Source of the DNA: Sperchopsis tessellata
Lineage: Eukaryota > Arthropoda > Insecta > Coleoptera > Hydrophilidae
Length of the DNA: 37,334 nt
Direction: 5' to 3'
Assembly: GCA_033557685.1 (NCBI GenBank)
Contig: JAWQRN010000125.1
Span: 1-37,334 of the forward strand
The first letter of the stretch is position 1. Each line of letters begins with the position of its first letter. A model generated the notes under the pieces. It did no database searches. It was not told the origin of the DNA and was given only the letters and a program-made list of their open reading frames with translations. Shown piece after piece: positions 1 through 9,810 of this stretch. A program made the translations under genes and the position numbers.

Positions 1-574
1 TATATATTCAAGTGGAAAGATCGAGGAACAAAATGCGTAATAATTATAAGTTTTCTACATAATCCTGCTATGAAAAACACTGTATCTAAAACAGGAGAAA
101 AACAAAATTTAGGCTGCTCTGAGCCCGTTTTCGAATACAACAAAAACATTGGTAGGGCTGATCACTTCGGCCAACTAGTCATATTACAATGTATCATGGA
201 AAAGACGCCGATGATGGTGGATGAAATTATTTTATTTTATGATTAACACAATTGTTGTAAATGGATGTATATGTTATAAGAATCAATTTCAATTTCGTAG
301 TACGTTAGCCGATGAACTAGAAAAAAGAACATTGTTAAACGAACGCGACCTGGCCAGAAATTACTAATAATAAGTAATTAAATGAAAAGCCTGCCTGAAT
401 GTTGGTAAGTATTTGTCTGAAGTAGGGACAATAAGATGTGCTCACTGCAGCACTCGTGCTAATTCTGAACGATTTACAACAAATTGTAGAGAATGCAATG
501 TGGCTTTGGTATCATCTGTTTTGCAGCCTTTCAGGAGAAATAATTATATATTTATGTATAACTACTTATTATGA
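1..574 (+). pseudogene. piggyBac-like transposase, 3' part, broken; runs in from the left edge
   Basis: Frame 1 is open from base 1 to TAA at 244-246. It reads KWKDRGTK, then EYNKNIGRADHFGQL, then a degraded stretch where the family has RKSxKWW. This matches the block before and around the third catalytic Asp (D447 of Trichoplusia ni piggyBac, in the GGVDxxDQ motif); here the Asp survives as RAD. After stops, a second frame (398-574) reads RCAHCSTR and NCRECNVAL. This is the start of the C-terminal cysteine-rich zinc-binding domain, with both C-x2-C pairs kept and the later cysteines lost. The enzyme normally cuts and pastes DNA at TTAA sites. The upstream catalytic part lies outside the window. 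The copy is dead: it has at least one stop and a frame change, and no TTAA-flanked terminus was recognised. It differs clearly from the piggyBac relic at 31575-33101, so it is a separate family. Confidence 0.78.
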
Positions 575-1235
575 ATAAAATATTAGAAATAAATGTGATC
601 ATCTTATTAACAACTACCCACATGAACAATTATTTTGAAAATAACGTTCTGTAGGTTAATATAGTAGATATTTTGGAAGATTAATACATTTTTTGATAAT
701 TTGTTTAAGTTATTCTCATATAAAATAAGATATTTTTAACTAAAAAATCATAAAATTGATCAAAAATTATTCTGCCGTATAAAGGAATAAATTATCCAAC
801 ATAAGTCTGATCAATAGATGCGTCAAAATTTCCAGGTGCGGTAACCTAAGTCCTCTCAACTCTCCCCATTTTAGCACACTTTCTTAGCCTCATTAGTGTT
901 TGAAGCACCCTGTCACGCATGCTCCCCTAGTTCACACTTGTAAACCTTCAAAATCTCGCTTACACCATTCCCTACTACCCCTTCCCATTTAACTCTTCAG
1001 TTTGATTGTATTGAGTAGCCTTTATGCATTATGGGCGCTTTACATCAATGTAAATGAATTTGGGTTAACAATATACATATTCATTATGTATGTAGATTTC
1101 CACGGCCACAGTAGATATCTTCAGATTTTCCAAGAGATAACTGTGTGTTTTCTTTTATGCCGACGTATCATTCAGGGTACATTATCAGGACATATACCTC
1201 TTAAAAGTGTCAAGTGTAGACTGCCTTAAACCTTA
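575..1235. other. No gene seen; C-rich patch at 835-1000
   Basis: AT-rich sequence. From about 835 to 1000 the plus strand is unusually rich in C (runs such as CTCTCCCC and CCCCTTCCC). That suggests a transposon fragment of different origin, but no protein similarity was recognised in any frame. The short reading frame at 1002-1229 has no recognisable domain. Confidence 0.5.
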
Positions 1236-1405
1236 GAAAAGTGCTAGGTATAGACTGTCATGTAGCTCTAAAAAGTGGTAAGTATAGATAGACATGAAAC
1301 TCTCAAAAATAGTCATACACTATGTCTAATATTTTTGAGAGCTACATGTCTGTCTATGCGTAGCAAATTTTAGAGCTACATGGCAGCCTATACCAGCACT
1401 TTCCA
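1236..1405. repeat. Foldback / MITE-like inverted repeat with 76-nt arms
   Basis: The left arm (1236-1311) and the reverse complement of the right arm (1330-1405) align along their whole length, around an 18-nt loop. Shared blocks include AAAGTGCT, GGTATAG, CATGTAGCTCTAAAA, ATAGA and a perfect 12-bp core CTCTCAAAAATA next to the loop. Each arm also contains two related units of about 35 nt beginning AAAAGTG. A third diverged unit (1203-1236) lies outside the left arm, so tandem and inverted repetition are combined. No coding capacity. Most likely a foldback or MITE-type non-autonomous element, or a transcript-forming hairpin. Confidence 0.75.
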
Positions 1406-2935
1406 GAACTTCGTAGCAGTCTACTACGCTCGGTTATCTCCTAGAAAACCTAAAGAAATATACATATTAAAACTTAAATAATCAGTTTCATTTTTAAATG
1501 AGAACTGCTGATGACAAATACCTTATGAGTTCAGTTAGGTTTGTATCAGTACAGTTGAGAAACCTCATTGTTCCTAATTTATTCTAGTTCTAGTGATTCT
1601 ACATAAATTTAATTTATTAAGTAGGCAATTAATTTTCTAAACTAATTTGTTTTCTTTTTATTTTAGGTAAGTTTCATATTTTGATTATGGATATCTTAAT
1701 TCGAACCTTGTAAGTATTGCTTTATATTTAAGAAATGCCTATTTTATCACGACTGTTGTAAATATTTGTTTATACAAGGTAGTAATACCAGAGCAAATCT
1801 CGTCTTCCATCCAAATTTCAGAATTTCCTCACATCAACCCTCTACAGGTCAGTTTGCCCCTGGATCCTAAGCCGACATCCGTGTGAGAACCGGACAGTGA
1901 CACATACATTCCTTCTCATATACTCTGCAGATTTAGTTTTGAATCTCCAGCACTCTATGCATCTGTTTCTTTAGTATGTGACCTGTCACCAAGCTGATTT
2001 TAATACGCACCCCACTCCTCGTTTAGTCTACTAGCCACATAGAGCTACCGGTCTATCGACAAACGCTCTAGCTTTCTCACAATTCTGTGTTGTCCTGAAG
2101 TGAGTCCTATGAAAAACCCAGATCTCGTTCTCTAGCTATGTTTTTTTTTCATTTCCTTGTATGCACCTACCATAGGTTCTGGTCAGTGAAAAGCGTCATC
2201 TGATCCCACCTTTGCCAGGCCATCCCCGGCCCTGTTACCTTATATGGTTTCATGACCCAACACCCTTACTAACTTAAACAAAAATAATTAATTTCTCTTT
2301 TGATTTTCTCGCTTCGATTAACAAATAACGGCGTATTGGTAGAAGAAGCAATATCATATTAAAAGAATTCAAATATAAGGATATGTACACTACCCACTAA
2401 GTAACAGGAAATAATAAAGAAGAAATGCGAAGACCATAATTCCGTAGATTAACAAGGTCAAGAATCGTAGGAAGAATCAATTTCTAGTGAAGTGTAAAAG
2501 CGAATCGACTTATTAGACACATTATGAACACTAATTATTTCAATCATTCAAGCACAATGCACGATCACAACCGGTGCTATTAACAACAACTCGCCCAATA
2601 TAGTGGGCGTGGAAACGTGGCAATCTTGCATTTTTACGGAAAATTCATTTTTCAACAGTTCATTGATTAATGAATCTTGATTTAAATGTTAACCTGTGGG
2701 TGATGCTATGTTCGAGCATTGTTTCACATTTTTTAATTATGCAAAATTCGCCGTCTGATTTATTGTTGCATAATCCATGAGAAGTTAACCAAACAGTCAA
2801 GTGGAGCAAATACACATTATATAAATTAATTTTAATTAAAAATTATTGCTATGAGATAAGTAAATAAAGTTCACGGAAGTATTTTTCAGCGTCTCTATAC
2901 GGTCTCTACTCGGAAACATAGTTTTTATACATAAG

Positions 2936-2956
2936 AACCGTGGAAGTCTATTACAT
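2936..2956 (+). repeat. Copy 1 of a 21-nt exact repeat
   Basis: The 21 bases beginning AACCGTGGAAGTCTATTA are identical to 36891-36911 in the same orientation, about 34 kb away. The flanks do not match. In the second copy the repeat abuts an ATCGATTA-rich patch. Confidence 0.6.
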
Positions 2957-5900
2957 ACAATAAAGATTTACGGAAATTGAATAGCTTGTACACTCTAGCA
3001 TCACAGTAACTTAAAATAATCTAGTGGAGCTAAATGTAAGAGACTTATTGTATTTTACAAATACAAAGGAGTATTGCAATAGCTCTAATACGACGTATGA
3101 CGTCTAGTAATTTTTGATTAGTTCTTAGATAACACCATTATTGGATAAGTGGACTGTTCAACGCATGTGAAAATTATCGAACGTATAGAGTATAGTTAAA
3201 CAAAGAGGCATTAAAATATAGAGACGATGGAAGATTAATATTATTACATTATATTCCTAAGTAACTGAAGATAAATATCAATAACATTTGAACGATAGGT
3301 TTTGTTGTAATGTTAAGAATATTAAGTCTGTTGTAAAAAAAATTGGGAGACAAATAAAAACCTCATGGTGACACTATACTCGTGGATTTTGAAATATAAT
3401 GTAATAGGTAACACAAACGATGGAAATGTATGGAAAAAACGAGTAAAAATATCTGTTAGACATACAGGGTTATTCTAGAAGAGCCTTCAGATATTCCGGA
3501 TCTGTGGAATTTCCCATACACGAACAGAAGAACACGATGTTAACTGATTGGAATGAATTTACTGCTTTACAAAGTTAAAAAAAGAAATGAAATCAGTGCT
3601 TGAGAAATATGGGTTAATAAAAACAAATATTATTCATCTAAAGCAAGTTTGCACCAATGGATGTTGCAAACTGATTTTGTGAAAAAGGGGTTTTCAGAAT
3701 GAATTTCTAATAAACAATACGATGATCCAATATTTTACGTCGGGATTTGTTTATAGATGTGTAATTTTGTCATAGTGACAATTTAAATTAGAAAAAGCAA
3801 TACTACGTTAATGCAACGAGCATCATGAAGGTGCAGAACAAACTAGGATATAACTGAAAAAGAAGTTCGCAAATTCATAGCGTCTACACCGCATCAGAAT
3901 TATAAAACAATATGAGGAATATTTGAGGAATCAATTGCAGCATAATTATGAATAAGTAAAAATATACCGGGTGTTTTATGTAACAAATACAAATTTGATA
4001 TACCACTCCTCTACCTAAAACATTTAGCTTCAAAATGGACAACCTTTGTAATAGAAATACCTACCAAAGGTCAGCGAACAATAGTGCGTAACTTTATCCA
4101 CTATTTAAAAGAAAACTGATTTTCTACTGATCTGGGATCGCACCAATATTAACGTTTATATTCATTAATATCTAGCTTTTGTAAATTGAAATTGATGCGC
4201 ATCTACTTTTGTCAACGCGAAACTGTACATTTGATTGATTCTTGCATCTAGCAAGTCGATTGGCTCCTAATTTGATTTCCTTGAATCTAACTTCCTGATC
4301 CATTCCTCCGACATACTGATTTATAAATACAACGAACACTACCTACCCAAATATATAGATAGTTATTTCTGCATCGCACACTTTATTTATATAAATGTAT
4401 CAAACTTTCCTTAGTGAGAGTCTTCAAAATAACAACCAGATGATATCCAACCTTAAAAGAAACAACAACACTTCATTTCCTTAACAGGTAACTGAGGCGT
4501 GAACAATCGGAAAGAATAATAACAAAATTCTTAGTCGGCACAAACGAAATCATTAACACATACTTTTATTTATTTGATTGTCTTCAAACAAATATTATTT
4601 CCATTTCGTTCACCTCCTCCATTGTACGGGTTTAACGATGCGTTGAAATATTAGTTTAACTTAACTGTCAAAACTTCGAATTTATCCTTTTTACAGACAT
4701 TTCTAGTTTACTGATCTAGTTTTTTAACGACTGGGCATATGGATAATATTACAATTGTAGAAGAAGCTGTTCAAAATAATAGCAAGCGATTAAATTGTTC
4801 TGAACAATGGAACATCCGCAGATTTTGAAAAGTAAATAATGTAAATGGTCTAACTACCTTGTTATAACTAAGTATGTTGACTACAGATACATAGACAGGT
4901 GAAGTGGGAGAAGAAAATTACCAATTTTGTTCATTTTGAAGGTATGAAGGTTTTGCTACTATTTATTGAATTGTAAAGAACTAGGAACTCTTGTGCAGTG
5001 ACTTAGAAATGTATGGACCCGCAACTGCTCTTGTAATGCTATTTTTGTGAATCTCTACAAAGTGATTTGATTTATTCAAAATTGTATAGAGATCGATTCT
5101 TTTCAGTTAAGTAAATTTTATATTTTGCTGTTTATCTTTTCGTTCGTTTTGTAGTTTTGTTATTACTTGTTATTATTATTTGCAAATATAAAATTTCCTG
5201 TGAAAATATCCATGCCTTCCATTAAATTTCTATATATTGTATGTTTGTAGTAACCCTGTTGTTTATCAACATTTTTGCTAAAATTACGAGATTAAACAAT
5301 TTGGAAATGATAGAAATTTTAACGAAATATTTTGTTAGGAACTATAAAACTATGATATGTTGGAGACAGAAGCATTTGTTAACAAATTGACTAGAAGTAA
5401 ATATGTAAGATCCCTTCCTGCTATCCATAGGTACATAAATATGTTTTATTGTATTTAAATGCATTATATCACGGAACTTCGGCTACACGTCTGAATTAGA
5501 AGGAAAATGAATATGTCTAATACATAAATATGCTAATGAATAAATTTAAAAAAACACAACCTGAAATTTATGGTATATGAAAACAAAAAAAAAACGAAAT
5601 ATTAGTATGTAGAGTTTCCTATGGAAAAATACGTATTTGAGTAAATCTGTTGCTGTTATGTCTTGTGAGGACCATTGAGCAAATACTACTCTACCGATTA
5701 ACTTCAAATTCCATTTTAAAGGACTAGCGTTAGTAACAAATTAATTGATTGTGGTTTAAGTAGGGTTATTTTAAGGGCCACTTTACTTATCAGCCTTCCT
5801 ATAGACTCAAGAAATATATATATTTTGAACAATTACAATATTTTGCACAACTGGTATTAATTTAAATTTCCTAGGAATATTTTAAGAGAGCTAAACAATA

Positions 5901-6154
5901 AAATTTAAGTTAGTGACGCTCTTTGTAGTATTTACGCAAATATATACCTAAATAGATTTTAAATTTTTGTTGTAAATTTTAAATAAAATAAAAAATATGC
6001 TAAATAAGGTATTAAACAACAAACATTTCAATGTAATAAATTCAAGTTTTTGTAATTCATTCAATCATCAATAATGCAATCTCAACCTGATATATAATTC
6101 CATAATTAACATTTTGGGAAATATTATAACCGTACATTTTAACGCACAGCAAAC

Positions 6155-6159
6155 AAAAA
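6155..6159 (-). terminator. Pol III terminator of the tRNA-Ala gene
   Basis: On the minus strand there is a run of five T residues, six bases after the discriminator base of the tRNA. This is the usual RNA polymerase III stop signal. Confidence 0.7.
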
Positions 6160-6165
6160 GATGTT

Positions 6166-6237
6166 TGGAGGAGCTGGGATTTGAACCCAGGACTTTCAGC
6201 ATGCGAAGCAGACACTCTACCACTGAGTTACACCCCC
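6166..6237 (-). tRNA. tRNA-Ala (anticodon CGC)
   Basis: The minus strand folds as a 72-nt cloverleaf: acceptor GGGGGTG/CTCCTCC with discriminator A; D stem ACTC/GAGT (perfect); anticodon stem TCTGC/GCTGA; anticodon loop TTCGCAT, giving CGC and reading GCG codons; T stem CTGGG/CCCAG (perfect) with loop TTCAAAT. The third acceptor pair is G3-U70, the alanine identity element, which supports the assignment. Internal promoter boxes are present: A-box-like TAACTCAGTGG and B-box GGTTCAAATCC. A T5 terminator follows. Oddities: U-U mismatches at pair 6-67 and pair 29-41. The gene may therefore be a slightly degraded copy or the head of a tRNA-derived SINE, although no SINE body was recognised downstream. 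The discriminator, anticodon and terminator all look functional. Confidence 0.88.
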
Positions 6238-7654
6238 AGTTGCGGTGGGTATGGGTCGCGTTATTATTTATTCGTAGTTGGCATTTATACGAACCAAATT
6301 AATATGGCGTCGTTGATAGTTAACTTTATCACAAACCTCAATTCGTTTTCCAATTTTAGTAACACATATGTAAGTCATGACGCTAAATATGTGACACAAC
6401 GCGCGAATCTAGCTAAATTTTGACACATTTACTATATCTTGTAGGACGGTTAAATTATGTAGAATGTAAGTGACCTTACCTAAGGCAATTATCGTTGCTA
6501 ATCTGCACCTAACAGAATCCCGCATAAATGTCCCTGTGATTAATTGCATCTGGACGAGAAAAACTTGTAAATTATTGTTTTTTTCTCGTAATTATTGTAG
6601 CGACCTTCAAGAACGTTACGGTTATAAAAGTCGCTACTACCTTTAACTTAAAATGAGAAAAGTTGTTAGTTTCATAGTAAATTTAGTTTCTCCCGTCGGT
6701 CAAGCTATTAGATTTGCAATATGATTTATTGCAACTGTGTGCAATACTTTGTGCAATAGTTACTTTTATTTCATTTTATTACAATACTTATGTCACTGTG
6801 GAATTTAGAAATAAAAGTTCATTTCGTATTTAAACATGGATAATTGTTTTATTCTGTGACAGCATATACGGTTTCCTGTACGTTTACGATGTTTGCACGA
6901 TCATTGTTGAAATTATGCAGTATTTGGTGAAGGTATAAACAAGTGAACTGAGCGAGGGGTAAAAACCTGGTTTAGTTAATATTTGCTGTAAACGTTTCGT
7001 GAAACACATTTGACAAAATTAATATAGCTTTTCTTTCTTCATTATTGCTATAATAAAAATCTACGTAGTATTATGTTACGCTGAATTTTACATACATATT
7101 TCTGACAATATTTATAAATATTATGTAAGAATTATGTTAATTAACGTTTAAAATTTGTTGTATTAGATCCACAAAGATGAAAGCATCTTTGATAAAACTC
7201 CACCTAACGAGAGGGTAGCAGCAATGCAAAGAGCATAGACGATTCTTTGCGACTTAAGATTTAAAACTTTAACTAAGTTTTCTTTCAACTAGGCAGTATC
7301 TCCAACCGGTGTGACGCAACTTTTATGTGCCGCGAACGATTTAAATGTGTCTCGTAAAAAATGGCACTAAAACATAGTGTATGATTTTGCTAGAATACGG
7401 TCAGGATGGACCTGTTTCAGAACTTTGTATGTATAGATTGTGTAGCTTTCCTTGCATATTGCACATGATATCGAACAGTGGAAAAGTTCAACTAATAACA
7501 TTTATAATATTTATTAAAAACGTAAATATGATTAGTACATTTTTTTATTGTAAATAATTATTGGAAATGACAATTGGCGAAGATATTTTTGACCTTATGA
7601 ACCCTTTAAAAAAATTAAAATATCATGTAAGCGGTATGACTATTTCTAATGATG
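6238..7654. other. No gene seen
   Basis: AT-rich sequence with no recognised coding or RNA feature. The part after about 7170 could be the decayed 5' half of the hAT element that follows, but no conserved hAT block could be read there. Confidence 0.4.
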
Positions 7655-8040
7655 GGGATCGAGATAGGACTCGTACAGAAAAAATTTGTCCCTTTTGTCA
7701 AAGAATATAATCCGTCCCTCCTTACTATCCAGTGTTTTTTTTATTGAGAAACATTTGCTTCAAAATTTATTACCGGAGATTTAAAAATTGTACTGGATCA
7801 GATCGCCAAAATAGTGAATTTTATTAAAAGTAGGCCACAAAAATTCTTATATTTTCAAAGCTATGGAATCAGATAATTTAACATTGATTGTTCGAATTGA
7901 AGTACGATGGTTATCAAAAGGAAGATTGTTTTCGCGTGTTTATGAACTTCTCTGCATTTTCCCTTAGGAAAAATACGTTTGCAGATTATTCATTCATAGT
8001 AGATGTTTTTGATCATCTCAGTCGTTTAAACCTGAGGTGA
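7655..8040 (+). pseudogene. hAT-type transposase relic (ZBED5 / GTF2IRD2-like group)
   Basis: The plus strand gives conserved hAT catalytic-domain blocks in order. FVPFVKEYNPSLLTIQCFF with ETFASK matches the family's LVKE...HCFIHREALASK. IAKIVNFIKSRP matches the VNFIKSR helix. In another frame IEVRWLSKGRLFSRVYEL matches the very typical TEVRWLSRGKVLxRVFEL. A third segment, DYSFIVDVFDHLSRLNL, matches LAYLxDIFxHLNxLNL. hAT transposases cut DNA with 8-bp target duplications. At least two in-frame stops and two frameshifts break the copy. Neither the BED finger at the N-terminus nor the C-terminal dimerisation domain was found. Terminal inverted repeats were not identified, so the element's true ends are unknown. 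Confidence 0.78.
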
Positions 8041-9104
8041 ACAAAATTATACTTTAATTTTAATAGGTAAGTTGTGTACTTTTAAATACAAAATAATGTT
8101 ACGAATTTATCGGGCGTGAGTTAATTTAAACTCACAATCCTGTGTCTATTGATTATTGGCTGTATATTGAACGCTTCTAAATATCGTTTAGAATATCTCT
8201 TACTGAACTAATGTAATTTCTAAACAATTTTGGGTTTGTATATGATTTTACAATTTTGGTATAATTTGGTAAAATGTAGTTCGTAATCAGTCAACAGAAT
8301 GCTACCATTTTCTTGGTACTAATAAAAAATAATCGAAATAGTTTACAATAGCGCAGACCGCGTCTAATTAATGTTTACGATATCAGGCGCTCTTTAGAAT
8401 GGGTAAATTTCCGCCACGCCAGTGTATTTGTAAACACCAGCCAGACGTATTGAACAGGTCTCAGAATCACTTGTATCAATAATTATATGGAAAACATGAA
8501 TAACTGAAAATAATTTTAATATATCCATAAAATGAAAAACATGTTTAATACTGTCGTTATATCACTCACTTGTGTTGCTTGAAAATATAATTGTACATAA
8601 TTTTCCATCGTTGAATATTAATAGGTTTAATTGGGTGAGAAATCAATTTCCTAATAGTTTTAAATACATATTTAGAAAGAACTCAGTTATCTTTGGGAGA
8701 GAAGCAAGACTTAAGAGAATTACGGAATGAACGAAATCTAAAAAGTAAATTTTGAATAATTGTATCTTATGAATTTCCAACTGTATTAAAAAGGCAATCG
8801 ATGTTTTGACGGCTTTTTGTATTTCGTACCGTTGCGATTTGGTGCTTCCAACATTAAATGAAAAAAAGAAAGGAAAAAGAGAGAAAGAACCTTTTCATTT
8901 GAAGAAGAATTAAGTATAAAATTTGACCACAAATACGAACATTTTTTTCCGACCTTCCATTGGAAAAAAAGTTTGAGGAACACTGTACATAGGCATTTTC
9001 TACTAGGTCACCTCATAGGAATTGGAGATACGTTCTTTGCAAAAGACAAATAAGTGATTTAATTAACTAATTTAATTTAATTAAGCTCGAACCCTGCAAA
9101 ATCG
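8041..9104. other. No gene seen
   Basis: AT-rich. A slightly G+C-richer patch at about 8345-8465 contains GCGCAGACCGCG and CCGCCACGCC but has no open frame or recognised element. Confidence 0.4.
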
Positions 9105-9810
9105 GCGTATTTTATCAGTGAGTGGAGTATATTGGAAATAAATATTCGGAAAACTTTACATGACGATTAGGGCATGAAAAGATTAATGCGTAGTGATTTC
9201 TGGACAAAATCTATCCAGAAAATAAATTTGTTGAGAAAAGTTGACGGCGACAGATATTTTCACCAGAATTATTACCGGAGATAAAACTTATATACATCAC
9301 TGGGACCCTCTCTCTAAACAAGTATTCATGATATGGGTTAATAAGTACTCGCTGCCACAAAAAAAAGGCCGTAACAAAATATTTAGGAAAAGAAACTGTA
9401 GGAACACTATTTTGAGAGGTCGAAGCAGTTTTTCTTATCAAATATATACCTAGGGGATCTACGAGTACTATAAATATAGAATCCTGTGGAAATTCAATTC
9501 AAAATATATAAGTGCTTTATAGGAAAAACGTTCACTTTCTTGTCGGCAAAAAATTGTTGTTGCGCATTAATTGTAGGGATTCATTTGGCGAATAGTGTTT
9601 AGAAAATTATCAGCGATTGACCGACTTCCTTTTCTGGTCTACTTTTCTTGTTCAACATCCTCAAAACACATCTCAGGTGAAAGCATTTTGGTGCTGATGA
9701 AGCAGTCAAAGATACTATAGAACACTGTTTTGTAGGATTGTAATACTTTCTTTTTTTTTGAGAGAATGGGACAGTTAGAAAAATATGGAAATGCTGTGTA
9801 AGTATATGAG
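9105..9810 (+). pseudogene. mariner-type transposase relic
   Basis: The clearest block, from 9241, reads ATDIFTRIITGDKTYIHHWD, equivalent to the mariner FLxRIVTGDETWIHHYDP motif that carries the first catalytic Asp. The Asp is kept, and the usual ETW reads KTY. It continues with SLPQKKGR, equivalent to the SPRPKKFK linker. In another frame near 9675-9740 the sequence reads KHFGADEAVKDTIEHCF, equivalent to the C-terminal KRFGADEEVKxAVEEWF, followed by a degraded end near 9800. Upstream, around 9110-9190, SVSGVYW is compatible with the N-terminal helix-turn-helix. Mariner enzymes insert at TA. The second Asp block (QDNAPAH) is not visible between 9450 and 9650, and several stops and shifts are present, so the copy is inactive. 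Terminal repeats were not found. Confidence 0.8.

Larger units (their letters stand above)
1406..6165. other. No gene seen; C-rich patch at about 1780-2280
   Basis: Mostly AT-rich sequence with stops in all frames. Between about 1780 and 2280 the composition is clearly richer in C, with segments such as CCAGGCCATCCCCGGCCC, like the patch at 835-1000. This suggests an old inserted element read on the minus strand, but I recognise no protein. The segment at 2936-2956 is repeated exactly at 36891-36911. Confidence 0.45.

Noticed and set aside
6114..6423. Two overlapping plus-strand frames with GFEPRTFSMRSRHSTTELHP-type text
   Set aside because: This is the well-known artefact of translating the antisense strand of a tRNA gene (6166-6237).
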